Shown here: positions 1-10,326 of the stretch, piece after piece
Layout of the letters: each line of letters begins with the position of its first letter
How positions within the stretch are numbered: the first letter of the stretch is position 1
Assembly: GCA_029216955.1 (NCBI GenBank)
Contig: JANAVB010005597.1
Span: 46,763,820 to 46,827,819, forward strand
DNA length: 64,000 bases
Source of the DNA: Iris pallida
Lineage: Eukaryota > Streptophyta > Magnoliopsida > Asparagales > Iridaceae
Direction: 5' to 3'
The notes under the pieces: model-generated
What the model was told of the DNA's origin: nothing
Databases searched by the model: none
The model's input: only the letters and a program-made list of their open reading frames with translations
Position numbers and translations under genes: made by a program

Positions 1-256
1 GAGTTAAATGACTAAACCATAGGTCAACTCTAGTCTAACTAGGGTTGCATGACCTAACCAAGTCAAACACAACTAGGGTTAGCTTCTAGGTTAGTCTACC
101 AAGGTCAATGCTAGTCAAAGTCAACCTAGTCAACCATCATTCAAATAATTCCAAAACAAATCCTAAAAATTCCCATAAATTCAAATAAATTATAATAAAA
201 TCAAATAACCCCAAAAATGACAAAAATATCCTCAAACTAAAAATGTGGTAGTGACA
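1..256 (-). repeat. 3' LTR of gypsy element 1 (partial, cut by window edge)
   Basis: This stretch matches 14044-14305 nearly base for base, so it is the other LTR of the same minus-strand element. Read on the minus strand it begins TGTCAC at 256 and runs out of the window. Being the 3' LTR it should be about 4 kb long, so only the first 256 bp are visible and its target duplication cannot be seen. Confidence 0.9.
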
Positions 257-270
257 AATCTACCCTCCTT
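257..270 (-). promoter_or_regulatory. polypurine tract of element 1
   Basis: On the minus strand AAGGAGGGTAGATT lies directly against the TGTCAC start of the 3' LTR, the place where plus-strand DNA synthesis is primed. Element 2 carries almost the same tract at 55774-55786. Confidence 0.8.
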
Positions 271-335
271 AAAAGAATTTCGTCCTCGAAATTGAAAGGC
301 GAAATACAACTGATGAGAAGGATAGAAAGTATACC

Positions 336-758
336 TCATGGTCCAAAAAGATATGGGTATCGCTCGCGCATCTCATCCTCTCGCTCCCAGGTAGACTCTC
401 CTGGAGAATGATGCCTCCATGCGACGCGAACCAAAGGTATCACCTGGTTCCTCAGAACCTTCTCCCGTCGATCTAGAATCTCCACTGGCTGCTCTGGATA
501 GCTGAGAGAAGGCCCAACCTCAATCTCCGAATGATCAAGCACATGGCTAGGGTCAGCCATGTACCGTTTCAACTGTGATACATGGAATACATTGTGGACA
601 CCCACTAGTGCAGGTGGCAAGTCTAGCCTGTAAGCCATGTCGCCGACTTTCCCGCTGATAACGAAAGGGCCGATGAAGCGCGGGCTAAGCTTCCCACCTC
701 TACCAAAACGTATCGTACCACGAGTCGGAGATATCCTCAAGAAAACCTGGTCTCCAAC
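336..758 (-). pseudogene. element 1 integrase C-terminus with chromodomain (last exon)
   Basis: This is the 3' end of the element 1 pol gene. It encodes the integrase GPF segment (RFIGPFVI, early in the exon) and then the chromodomain-like tail (PVEILDRREKVLRN, then WRHHSPGESTWERE). That tail is typical of plant chromoviruses of the Tekay/Del lineage, where it is thought to steer integration toward modified chromatin. The stop is at 336-338. The reading begins at the acceptor of the intron at 759-856 with V-G-D-Q-V-F-L, the sequence that normally joins the integrase core to the GPF module. Element 2 has the same exon at 55268-55690. The element is dead because pol is broken elsewhere. Confidence 0.85.
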
Positions 759-856
759 CTAATCACAAGCAAGGTCTCAATTTAATTATGATAAACAAAC
801 ATGATCAATAAAAACACGACAAATAAACCTAAATCTAATCCTATTCTAATCTGTAC
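759..856 (-). other. putative spliceosomal intron in element 1 integrase
   Basis: On the minus strand the gene reads TTCAG|GTACAG at 856 and TGATTAG|GTTGGAGAC at 759, a GT-AG segment of 98 bp rich in T and A. It falls between the RRPLEF and VGDQVFL parts of the integrase, where related elements are continuous. Element 2 has an intron at the identical protein position (55187-55267). Joining exactly here leaves element 1 one base out of frame, probably from a one-base loss next to the donor (TTTGAG in element 2, TTCAG here). Confidence 0.65.
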
Positions 857-1143
857 CTGAACTCCAAGGGCCTCCGGTGGCTATTTGTCCAGTGCCGATG
901 TCTGTCCTGCGCCACGTGAAGTCTGTCCCTGATGAGCTTCACCTTCTCGGCTGCGTCAACAACCATCTCTGGCCCCAGTAAAGCTCGCTCACCAACATCA
1001 TCCCAAGATACGGGTGTACGACACCTACGCCTGTACAGAGCCTCGAAAGGTGACATCTCGATGCTGGTCTAGAAACTGTTATTGTAAGCAAACTCCACCA
1101 AATATAGATGATCCTTCCAGGAACCTCCAAAGTCCAAGACGCA
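857..1143 (-). pseudogene. element 1 integrase, part 3' of the CACTA insertion
   Basis: Minus-strand integrase sequence running from C-V-L-D-F-G-G-S-W through the YNNS block, [12 protein letters not shown] and the helix ending RRPLEF. It continues directly from the part that ends at 6101 once the CACTA element and its duplicated bases are removed. A TAG stop at 1069-1071 interrupts it just before the M-S-P-F-E-A motif; element 2 has a glutamine codon there, so a C-to-T change from CAG explains it. Confidence 0.8.
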
Positions 1144-1149
1144 CGTCAC

Positions 1150-1960
1150 TACCAAAATTTATCGATTTAGCGACGGCCGGATCCGTCGCTAAGAAGACGA
1201 TAATTACAATTAGCGACCGAGTACCGACGATATTGGCCAAAAATATCCGTCGGCAATCAGCTCGTCGCTAATAACCGTCCGTCGCTAAGCTGTCGTCACA
1301 TGACGGATTAGCGACGGATAGTCGACGTTACAATACGAAGACTTAGCGACACGTTCCCGACGGATTTCCGTCCATTTCAACTATTAAGTATTGAACTGTG
1401 TAGGAAATAGCGACGTAACTTTCTGTCGGTAACCCGTCGTAACGGCGTATCAGATCGTATCGATCTGTCGCTATGCCGTCGGTATCCGTCGGTAATTAAC
1501 GACGGCTTTGCGACGGTGTTATGACGGACTATCCGTCGATCATGTTCTGGAAATGTTGGCATTTCCAGCACCATGGCGACGGAAGAGTCGTCGCGGACCC
1601 GTCGCCACCCGCGACTCAACAGCGACGGATTACTGACTGATTATCCGTCGCCATGGTTCTGGAAATGTCATGCATTTCCAGAACCATGGCGACGGATAAT
1701 CAGTCGCTAAGCCGTCGTAAAATACAGCGACGGATTAGCGGCTGGTTATCCGTCGCCCGGGCGACGACCTGTCCGTCGCTGTTCCGTCGAATCTGATCCC
1801 ACCAGAACGTTGCCGAACGGATAATCCGTCGATAATCCGTCGCTGCCTGAAAACAGTTTAAAAAACTCCAGTTAGCGACGGATTATCTGTCGAAAACCCG
1901 TCGGTAACTGGGATTATCCGTCGCTAAACGGTCACTAGTCCGTCGCTAACTGGGTTTTTT
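1150..1960. repeat. CACTA 1 left subterminal repeat region
   Basis: Roughly 800 bp packed with direct and inverted copies of the 8-10 bp unit TAGCGACGGA / TCCGTCGCTA, often as short palindromes such as GACGGATTATCCGTCG. In characterised En/Spm elements such arrays bind the element-encoded DNA-binding protein. No gene lies here. Confidence 0.85.
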
Positions 1961-2254
1961 GGGAAAAAAATTACAGCACTTTTCCTGTTCACAAATATAT
2001 GCATAAACCAAACCAATATATAATGCACACCAATTATCCAATAATCACACAGACCAAATATATAATGCACACCAATTATCCAAGAATCACATAGACCAAG
2101 TAATGCACATACGACCAATTATCCAAGAATCACAGACCAAACCAAATTAATAGAAAATAAATATCAATTATCCTAAAGAGTAACATAATATCCGGTGCTA
2201 TAAGCCGATTATAGCACAATTAGTTCAAAGCTCTCACAAATAATCCAAATTTTC
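1961..2254. other. CACTA 1 non-coding segment with short direct repeat
   Basis: AT-rich sequence between the subterminal repeats and the internal gene. A unit around ATGCACACCAATTATCCAA recurs about three times near 2020-2130. Nothing coding is supported. Confidence 0.5.
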
Positions 2255-4267
2255 TTAATACAATATTTTAAGAAGAAGGAGGTCGATTGTCCGTTCCCGT
2301 ATTCGACCGACGCATATACTCCTCCACAAGGTACGGAGGCAAGGAGTCGAGACAACACTCGGAAGTCGGCAAAGCTGCTCTGGGGACATGAGATCCATGA
2401 GTGCCGTCACAGCCGTAGGCGGTAGCACAGGGGCTTCAGGGTTGAAAGAAAGACGACCCACGGAAGACGGACCGACACCTGCAGTCGACGGACCAGTAGA
2501 AGACGGACGAGCACCATCAGCAGACATAACCGGCAGCAGCAGACGGACCGACAGCAGACGGACCGGCAGTAGCAGACGGACCGGCAGCAGACGGACCGGC
2601 AGCAGCAGACGCAAGCGGAAAGTGCGTGGCAAATTGCTCCCGCAAGGACGACACCTCCTCGTGCAGCTGCGTAAGCTGCGACCTAACATCATCGTCTGCC
2701 CGGGCCACGAGAGGAGGCGGTGTCGGTGGAAATCTCTCTGCGTCGCCATATGCAATGGCCCTAGGGAGCCGACTCCGTACAGGTACCCTTTCTTAAAGCC
2801 GCCGACGGTATCTACGAACAAGTTGTTCCGAGCGGCCAAAGAAGAGGGCGTCCGGAAGGGCGTCGTTTCACCGACATCCTCGGTGTCAGGTAACTGAGCC
2901 CGACTAAGGGCCTCACGATACGCAGCCTATCAAATGAATGTGTTTATATTATAAGATTTACCTAAGTTGTAATCTAAATCCTATGTTTCACTAAGTTAAG
3001 TGTGAATCCTAAGTTTACCTAAGTTATAGTCCGAATACTTTTAATTCTAACGTTAATCTCATAATCATAAGTACTTACATCAGTCTTCTTGGCCCTCTCA
3101 TCGACGAAGCTCCCGTCCTTCCGTCTTTTGTGCGTATGCTGGAAGACGTCGTGCATGGTGACCGATTCTGGCGCCCTTCCCTCCTTCACCGCCCGTTGGG
3201 CCTGTATACGAAATTTGCGTAGAAACTAATTAACTCCTTTAATTAATAATACCTAATTCGATAGTGAAATAAATTTACGGTTGCTCACCAGATCTGCAAG
3301 TGTCGCTGCGTGAGACCTTGATCCCCCCGTATGAAGGCCCGCGGCAGATCGATTCACCTTCGCCTTCGCCGATTTCTCCTTGTATGCAGGGTTATCCATC
3401 ATGCCTAAGAGGTCCTCATAATAGTCCTGCCGGATCCAATTCGGCCTCGTATGCCCCATCTTTAGGTCATGAATCATATCCCGTATCTTCTTCGAGCATG
3501 CGCATCGGTAGGTCCTGCGGATCCCCTCCTCGCGATGGGGGGGCCACCAGTACGTTCTCTAACACAGAAAATCAATTATCAGGTAATTTACAAATGGTTG
3601 ATTAAAGAATCACATAGACTTAACCAAAAAAATATAGATATATACCCTCAACTCGTCGAGCCAGATGTACTGCTCGGTTGGGGGCACCGACGTAAAGTTG
3701 AGGTAAGGACCGTAGAAGTTAGCCCTGATAATTTCTCCACCAACATTAAATGGAAAAAACCTACAAAGAAGAAATGACTGGATTATTAACTTGAATAAAT
3801 GAAAGAAATTTAATAAATTAACTTAAATTTGCTTACGAGGTCCCCGCGGGCCATAGCTCTCGTCGGAACTCGCCTCTCGGCCTCTCTGGTACCGTCAGAG
3901 GATCCGCGGCTCCGCGTATGTACTCCCCAGTAACCGGATGGAACCGAGTATGGGGGTACTCCGGGGCCCTCTGTACAGTAACTGGGGCATCCCCTGGTGG
4001 ATCCGCTGCTGGTGGTTCCGATAGCGGATCGGATCCGCTAGCAGATTCGGACTGATGCCTCGATGAAGTGGTCAATCGAGGACGGGATGCGTCTGTGCCC
4101 GGGGTACTCTCCGGGTCGGGCTCGCTCGATGGGGTCACATCCCGGGAACTCTGAACGCGACCACGACCACCAGCACCAGTACGACCACGACCACGACCCG
4201 CACCACCACCACCACCACCACCACCACCACTACCACGACCAGCACTACGACCATGGCCAGCCATCAT
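2255..4267 (-). pseudogene. En/Spm-type accessory protein gene (Transposase_24 / TNP1-like), five exons
   Basis: A minus-strand gene starting at ATG 4267. My exon model is 4267-3837, 3760-3646, 3558-3289, 3201-3079 and 2926 to about 2255, each bounded by GT and AG. The first exon is Gly/Arg-rich with a run of glycines. Exon 2 contains FYGPYLNF. Exon 3 carries the hallmark block with PNWIRQDYY, AYKEKSAKAK, NRSAAGLHTGG. Exon 4 has HTHKRRKDGSFVDERAK, and exon 5 has VGGFKKGYLYGVGSLG followed by a likely coiled coil (LTQLHEEVSSLREQF). These are the landmarks of the plant Ptta/En/Spm family, the presumed DNA-binding partner of CACTA transposases. After the GVGSLG motif (about 2770) the reading must shift by one base to stay in family-like sequence, and a run of GGACCG/GCAGCAG repeats (2530-2610) disturbs the end, so I treat it as broken. 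Exon edges are inferred. Confidence 0.75.
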
Positions 4268-4494
4268 GACCTGTAAATAGAACACATAAACATAATTAAC
4301 AATATGAAAGTGTAAATGGATATAAAAAACTAAACTAAAATATACATACCACCAGTAGGGAGACGAGTGCCGCCGCGACGAAAAAGACTAGGAGTGCCAT
4401 CTGTAATAAGTAAATAATCGAATAAAAAAAATATGAATTCACGTAATTGCTTTTATGAGGTCAAACTTAATTCACGTAATTGGAAGTGTTTTCA

Positions 4495-4860
4495 CTATAC
4501 AACAATATTTAACCTAATTATCGTCTTCGTTCTCATCCTCGGCCTCGTCTTCATCATCATCCTCCTCATCCTCATCCTCATCCTTATCTTCATCGTCGAT
4601 TTCATCTGTATCCTCATCCCCATCAATTCTTCTTCTTCTTCTTCTTCTTCTTCTTCTTCTTCTGCCTCAAAATTTGGGACAAGACGCCTCTTTCTTCCTT
4701 GGTTGACAGCTAAGTCTTGTGTATCAACCTCTTCCTCCCCTCTATTTTTCTCAACAATATCTTCAACATCCATTGTATCTGAGTGTTGTCCCAAGTATTG
4801 GGACTTTTCGATCTGGCCCTCTTGGTATGCTGTAGTTTAAATTAACTTGGTTAGGATACT
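4495..4860 (-). pseudogene. acidic reading frame upstream of the CACTA 1 gene, possible transposase C-terminal remnant
   Basis: A minus-strand frame with QYLGQHSDTMDVEDIVEK followed by a basic RKRR patch and a stretch of about fifteen glutamates made by a CTT/CTC microsatellite at 4628-4665. In complete CACTA elements the transposase gene lies upstream of the TNP1-like gene on the same strand and often ends in an acidic tail, so this could be all that is left of it. The match is positional and compositional only; it may equally be a repeat-generated frame. Confidence 0.25.
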
Positions 4861-4869
4861 AGAGTGTCC

Positions 4870-5190
4870 TTATTATCTAGCAAGCACTACCATAGTCTAG
4901 TCACACTAGCGTTAATTACCTATAATTCCTACCATGTCTACAATCACATATTACACCCCAAGCCGTCCTGCATGCTAATTATAATAGGCACATATATATA
5001 TGTATATCACAGTTAGATGTATAGACCATGAACCCAAACACTGACTTATGCAGATGAATAACTCGCACTGTCCTTGACACAGTGAACATATACACCATGA
5101 ACCCAAACGCCATATTCACATTTACTAATCCAAACAACTAATGGATAACACCCAATATGGATAACACATTATTTAGCTAATATAAAATTA
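4870..5190. other. CACTA 1 non-coding segment
   Basis: AT-rich sequence with a short direct repeat (CATGAACCCAAAC near 5027 and 5095). No gene seen. Confidence 0.4.
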
Positions 5191-5204
5191 GATGAATTTG
5201 ATAA

Positions 5205-5545
5205 GCAAAGCCCCCCGACGCCCCCGTCCCAAGCCCGCGCCCAGGCTCCGACGCCCCGGCCCAAGCCAGCCGCCCAGCCCCCGACGCCCCCGCCCCAAGC
5301 CCGAATGTCCCCAAGCCCGCCGCCCCCGCCCCAAGCCAGCCGTCCATCCCCCGACGCCCCCGCCCCAAGCCAGCCGCCCAGCCCCCGACGCCCCCACCCC
5401 AAGCCCGAATGTCCCCAAGCCCGCCGCCCCCGCCCCAAGCCAGCCGCCCAGCCCCCGACGCCCCCGCCCCAAGCCAGCCGCCCAGCCCCCGACGCCCCCG
5501 CCCCAAGCCCGAATGTCCCCAAGCCCGCCGCCCCCGCTGCCCCTA
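5205..5545. repeat. GC-rich minisatellite in CACTA 1
   Basis: Tandem copies of CCGACGCCCCCGCCCCAAGC interspersed with CCCGAATGTCCCC, arranged in a higher-order unit of about 104 bp repeated roughly three times. It gives long Pro/Ala-rich or Gly-rich frames on every reading, a sign that the frames are repeat artefacts. Confidence 0.85.
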
Positions 5546-5557
5546 CGTCGACACGCG

Positions 5558-5560
<3 letters not shown>

Positions 5561-5595
<35 letters not shown>

Positions 5596-5700
5596 TTACC
5601 TTCGGAAGAGAGAGGAGAGGACGCCGTCGCCGTTCACGAAGCCGCGCGAGAGAGAGAGAAGAGAGAGAAGAGAGAGAGGAGAGAGAGGAGAGATTGAATT
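5561..5700. repeat. GA-rich microsatellite
   Basis: A (GA)n tract of about 30 bp at 5561-5591, then a degenerate purine stretch GAGAGAGAAGAGAGAG up to 5693, next to the minisatellite. Confidence 0.85.
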
Positions 5701-5754
5701 TGGAGGGAATGCCAAAAGTTCCCCCCGCCTTTTCATTTAAGTCTGGAACGCTAA

Positions 5755-6090
5755 TTTAGCGACGGAATGGCGACTACGGAATATCCGTCGCCCAATAGTC
5801 GCTATTATTGATTATCCGACTGAATATCCGTCGCTACGTAGTCGAAGATATGTCCCGCCAATTATATACACAATTCCCGCCAAATAAACGACTACGTGGC
5901 GACGACCGAATATCCGTCGCTATAACACCGACACACTAGCGACGGATGTGCGACCTTTCCTGCCCCTAAAATTAAAATAAAAAATGGCAAATGTTTGTGG
6001 TCGATAATCAGTCACTGAGCGGCCACGAACCCTTCGCTAATACCGACGGAATAATTCCGTCGCTAAATTGCCGTCGCTAAATGAGCGTAT
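5755..6090. repeat. CACTA 1 right subterminal repeat region
   Basis: The GCGACGGA / TCCGTCGC motifs of the left end return here in both orientations over about 335 bp up to the terminal repeat, confirming that 1147 and 6100 are the two ends of one element. Confidence 0.85.
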
Positions 6091-6100
6091 TTTGGTAGTA

Positions 6101-7224
6101 CGTCCGCAGCATATCCTCGAGCGTCTGAATAGTCCTCTCTGACTGCCCGTCCGTGTGGGGGTGGTATGCAGTACTAAACTTGAGCTGAGTGCCCAAGCTA
6201 ATTTGCAGACTCCTCCAGAAATGGGAAGTAAAGCGACTATCCCGATCTGAGACGATGCTGACCGGAACTCTGTGAATCCTGACTATCTGCCGCATATACA
6301 TCTCTGCAAGCCTCTCTGTAGACATACCCACCTTGAATGGCAAGAAGTGGGCCGATTTGGTCAACCTGTCAACGATGACCCAAATCGCGTCTTTCCCTCC
6401 TGGCATACGCGGCAATCCTGATACGAAATCCATAGTGATATGCTCCCACTTCCACTCGAAAATGGACAGCGGCTACAATAATCTACCAGGCCTTTTCCTC
6501 TCTGCCTTGACCTGCTGACAGACCAAGCACCTAGCTACGAAGCGAGCTACCTCCCGCTTCATCCGGACCACCAAACATGCTCCCTCAGATCTCGGTACAT
6601 CTTATTGGCACCAGGGTGTATAGAGTACTGAGATCTGTGGGCCTCCTGCAAAACCTGCTCCCTGAGCTCTCCGCTGGGCACACATAATCTGGAACCGTGC
6701 CTCAAGGCACCATCCTCTGCAAGAGAAAACTTACCATCCACCAATCCTGCTTGAACCTGCTCTCGGAGACATCGCAGAGCAACGTCCTCAAACTGAGCCG
6801 ACTTGATCCTCTCCACCAAGTCTGACTGAATCTGCATCCCCCATAACTGTATCTGTACCCCGGGCATGATCACCTCAATCCCAAGGCTCTCCAAGTCAGC
6901 AAGCAAGTGACAATCCATGGTCAAACACATGGCTTTCGGATACCTACTCAAGGCATCGGCAACCACGTTGGCCTTCCCTGGGTGATACTGAAGTAGGACG
7001 TCAAAGTCCTTCATCAACTCTAGCCATCTGTGCTGCCTCATGTTCAGCTCCTTCTGAGTGAACACATACTTTAAGCTCTTGTGATATGTAAAAATCTCCA
7101 CCCTCTCTCCATACAGATTATGCTTCCACAACTTCAGAGCAAAAATTACTGCTGCCAGCTCCAGGTCGTGGGTAGGGTAGTTCTTCTCATATGGACGTAA
7201 TTGCCTGGAAGCATAGGCAATCAC
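6101..7224 (-). pseudogene. element 1 RNase H and integrase, part 5' of the CACTA insertion
   Basis: Minus-strand pol sequence. RNase H residues are visible as [20 protein letters not shown] and [17 protein letters not shown] (about 7220-6940). Then come the spacer and the zinc-binding HHCC part ([18 protein letters not shown]). The integrase core follows with MDFVSGLPR (first Asp), VSDRDSRF (second Asp) and [15 protein letters not shown] (Glu). A frame change near 6560, just after HVWW, separates the HHCC part from the core and looks like a one-base loss compared with element 2. Another frame change near 7224 separates this part from the reverse transcriptase. The last in-frame codon before the CACTA element is R-T. 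Confidence 0.85.
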
Positions 7225-8700
7225 CTTCCCATGCTGCTGTAAGACGCAACCCAGCCCCTTCCCTGAAGCATCACTATAAATAGTGAATCCCCCTGATCCC
7301 GAAGCAATGTCAGAATCGGAGCTGTCGTAAGCCGCTTTTTTAACTCATCAAAAGCTGCCTGACACTCCTCTGACCAAACATACTCAGCATCCTTTCGGGT
7401 CAACCGAGTCAATGGCTCTGCAATCCGGGAGAAATCCTGCACAAATCTCCTATAATATCCTGCCAGCCCCAGAAAACTCCTGATCTCTGCCACTGAAGTC
7501 GGCGCTGGCCATGCCTCAACTGCTACGATCTTCTTGGGGTCAACTGAGATACCATCTCCAGTCACCACATGCCCCAAAAAGTCTACCCGGTCCAAGAAGA
7601 ACTCACACTTGGAGAGCTTTCCATAAAGCTGCTCCCTCCTGAGAGTCTCCAGCACTATCCTCAAATGCTCCTCGTGCTCCTCCTCAGTCTTGGAATATAC
7701 CAAGATGTCATCAATGAACACCACCACAAACTGATCCAGGTACTGGTGGAACACCTTGTTTATTAGGTTCATAAATACTGCTGGTGCATTGGTTAGCCCA
7801 AACGGCGTAACCAAAAACTCAAACTGCCCGTACCGCATCCTGAAAGCGGTCTTGGAAATATCCTCCCTCTTCACCTTCACCTGGTGATATCCCGACCTCA
7901 GATCATTCTTGGAAAATACCCGAGCTCCGCTCAACCAGTCAAAAAGATCGTCGATCCGCGGCAGTGGGTATTTGTTCTTGATCGTGAGGTTGTTGAGTGC
8001 CCTATAGTCAATACACATCCGTACTGACCCATCCTTCTTCGGCACAAACAACACTGGTGCATCCCATGGCGACGAACTCGAACGGATGAAGCCCTTGTCC
8101 TGCAGCTCATCCACCTGCTTTTTCAGCTCCACCAACTCGCTGTTGTTCACCCGATAGACATGCTGAGAGATGGGTTCCGCTCCTGGAACCAAGTCTATCG
8201 AGAACTCAACGTCTCTGTCTGGTGGCAATCCAGGCAACTCCTTTGGAAAAACATCCATATATTCTGCTATCAAGGGGTGTAGAATCTTCTGCTCCTCAAT
8301 CGAGACTCCACAGAAAACTCCACTGCTCTGCTCCGTCTGACGTCTGGAGTACTGGAACTCTGGCTCCCCCGACACTGTGAAGAGAACTCTACCCCCTCTG
8401 CAATCAATACTGGCATGGTGCCTGCTCAACCAGTCCATACCGAGTACTATATCGTAGTTCGGCAATGGCATTACGAGCAGGCTCACCTCTAACTCACGGC
8501 CTCCCAAAACAATACTTCGACCCTTACAAATATCACGTACGAGGATAATGCCCCCCCGGTCGTGATCTTGTCAGTCCTAGGCAACAGTTCAGCTATAATA
8601 CCGTGTCTAATCGCAAATGATACTGATATGAAGCTATACGAAGCACCAGAATCAAATAACACAAAGGCTGGTCTGGACTCGAGAAGAACCGAACCTGCGA
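7225..8700 (-). pseudogene. element 1 protease and reverse transcriptase
   Basis: Minus-strand pol. The protease signature is [13 protein letters not shown] (about 8620) followed after a frame break (about 8500) by the flap-side [17 protein letters not shown] and [10 protein letters not shown]. The reverse transcriptase starts around [20 protein letters not shown], with [32 protein letters not shown] and the catalytic box [10 protein letters not shown] at about 7705-7720, ending in [17 protein letters not shown] and the tether TTAPILTL. In KNDLRSGYH the family's usual I-D-L has become N-D-L, a nearby missense. Length and order match plant chromovirus pol. It is non-functional because of frame breaks at both ends. 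Confidence 0.88.
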
Positions 8701-10083
8701 TCAGCTCTCCTACCGCCTCTGCATCCTCAGCCGCCATGGCGAAAGCTCGCCCCTGCTGGCCTCCCCTGACCTGCTGCTGATGCTGAGCAAATCTCTGCTG
8801 CTGTGTCGGCATGGCTGGTCCCCTCTGCTGGCCTGCTGGAGCTCTGACTGTGACTCCCTGAGTTGCTCGTCCCGTGGTCAAGGTACACTCCCTCATCTGA
8901 TGGTCTGCTGAACCACATATCAGGCACTTGCCCAGTCTCTTCCTACACTCGCCCCACCCGTGCCCTGGCTTCTTGTAATAAGTACAGGTGGTGGCCTGCT
9001 GCCTCGGTGCCTGCTGCTGCACCCTCTGCTGCTGATGCTGCACTGGCTGATGCCTCGGATGCTGAAACTGCTGCGGCTGGAACCTCTGCTGCTGGTGGTA
9101 CTGCTGGTGCTGCTGCTGAAAGTGCAGCCTCTTGGCCGGTCCTCCGCTACTGCTGCCTCCCAGGAAGTCTTGCCCCCTCTTGAGCCTAAGCTCAAGATCA
9201 TCCTCTGCAGCTAAAGCGTCCACCAGGATCTCCTCAAAGGTAGCGCTGCGGGCGTTCTTGGTGTAGGACTTGACCTCCTTTACCAAGCCCTTCCGGAACC
9301 TCCGGGCCTTCGTCGCCTCCGTCAAGCCCTCTACAAATCTGCCCAGGCGGCAGAACTCTCATGCGTACTCCTCCACAGACTGGCTCCCCTGGACTAGGGC
9401 CTCGAACTGAGTCTCGAGGGCTCCTAGCGCTGCATCCGGGAAGAACTTCTCCTTGAACAGCTTCTCGAATGCTGCCCAAGTCTGTCCTGCTGTACCAACC
9501 CTCGGGTCGGTCTGGTACCATGTACGGGCCAGATTCTGCATCATGTTGGTCGTTGCCTCAATCTGGAGCCTCGTCGGGATCTCAACCAACCTGAATATCT
9601 CCTCCATGTGCTCAATCCACTCGTCGGCATACAAGATCCCCTCTGTCCCTCAAAAATCTCTCGGGTGCATCTTCTAAAAATCTTGGATGCCCTTCTCTCG
9701 CGGCTGGTGCGGTTGCGGGGCTGCCGCTGGCTGAGCTACAACTCTCTCTACTGCGGTCACTGCCAGCTCAATGCCTCGTATGAGCTCTGCTGTGTGCCTC
9801 TGCTGCTGGGTCTGTTGACCCTCCATGTACTGTCGGAAGAAAGCTAACAGCTGAACGCGTCAGCTGTCCTCGCAGGTGGCTGCTGCTGCTGAAGCACATC
9901 CGGAATCACCGGACTCGGCTCATGCCTCACAGGTGGAGGGGCTCCTCCGAAAGCAGCTAAAACGCCTACCCCAGCTGGCATGACTGGGGTTGCGGTACCA
10001 GGGGCTGGCTGTTGAGTATGAGAGGAGGCAGACCTCTTATCGGCGTCCCCCTGGCCCTGGCGATACGACCTTGTCTCAACCAT
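8701..10083 (-). pseudogene. element 1 gag (nucleocapsid/capsid)
   Basis: Minus strand from ATG 10083 (M-V-E-T-R-S-Y-R, same context CCAGGATGGTT as element 2). A Gln/Pro-rich leader is followed by the capsid region (TWAAFEKLFKEKFFPDAA, SVEEYA) and a Gln-rich linker with two CCHC zinc knuckles. The second knuckle, CLICGSADHQMREC, is complete. The first reads CTYYKKPGHGWGEC, where the second cysteine is tyrosine, a single G-to-A change. The frame breaks near 9860, near 9640 (stop upstream of MYADEWIEHMEEIF) and near 9330. Gag would have formed the particle and bound the RNA. Confidence 0.85.
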
Positions 10084-10326
10084 CCTGGAGACACAGATCA
10101 AAAGAAACGATTGCTGAGAATGAGTCGAAATATCAAAAGAGGACAGTTTAAATTCAAAGGAAGACAATAAGCAGCAAAATTAGATATACAGAATCTGATA
10201 AAGAGTTTTTCCTAACGTGATTGAGTACCTTCAAAATTTTCTAATTCTACTACAGGCTGCAGTGATATTCTAGTTCGAATACCACTACATTTCAATCTAG
10301 ACCTGCATGGGCCACCACTAAAAACG
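10084..10326 (-). promoter_or_regulatory. element 1 leader with presumed primer-binding site
   Basis: Between the 5' LTR and gag. On the minus strand the LTR end GTGACA is followed by CGTTTTTAG and then TGGTGGCCCATGCAGG (about 10302-10317). The same block follows the 5' LTR of element 2 at 42631. A primer site normally starts TGG close to the LTR, but this is not the initiator-Met site TGGTATCAGAGC used by element 3, and I cannot assign a tRNA. Confidence 0.5.

Larger units (their letters stand above)
1147..6100 (-). mobile_element. CACTA (En/Spm) DNA transposon 1, 4.95 kb, non-autonomous
   Basis: The element starts CACTACCAAAAT and ends ATTTTGGTAGTA, so the terminal inverted repeat is at least 11 bp with one mismatch in the last base (A instead of G). 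The 3-bp duplication is CGT at 1144-1146 and 6101-6103; an alternative reading, without the first C, gives a 5-bp duplication ACGTC. Both ends carry dense copies of a GCGACGGAT / ATCCGTCGC motif, the subterminal transposase-binding repeats typical of plant CACTA elements. Inside is a minus-strand gene of the Ptta/En/Spm type but no recognisable transposase catalytic region, so it depended on a helper. It lies in an integrase exon of element 1 and is therefore younger. Confidence 0.9.

Noticed and set aside
4063..4269. His-rich plus-strand frame
   Set aside because: It is the reverse reading of the glycine run in the first exon of the CACTA 1 gene.
5192..5759. Long Pro/Ala-rich and Gly-rich frames on both strands
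   Set aside because: All readings of the minisatellite are open because its units contain no stops; no domain or start context.
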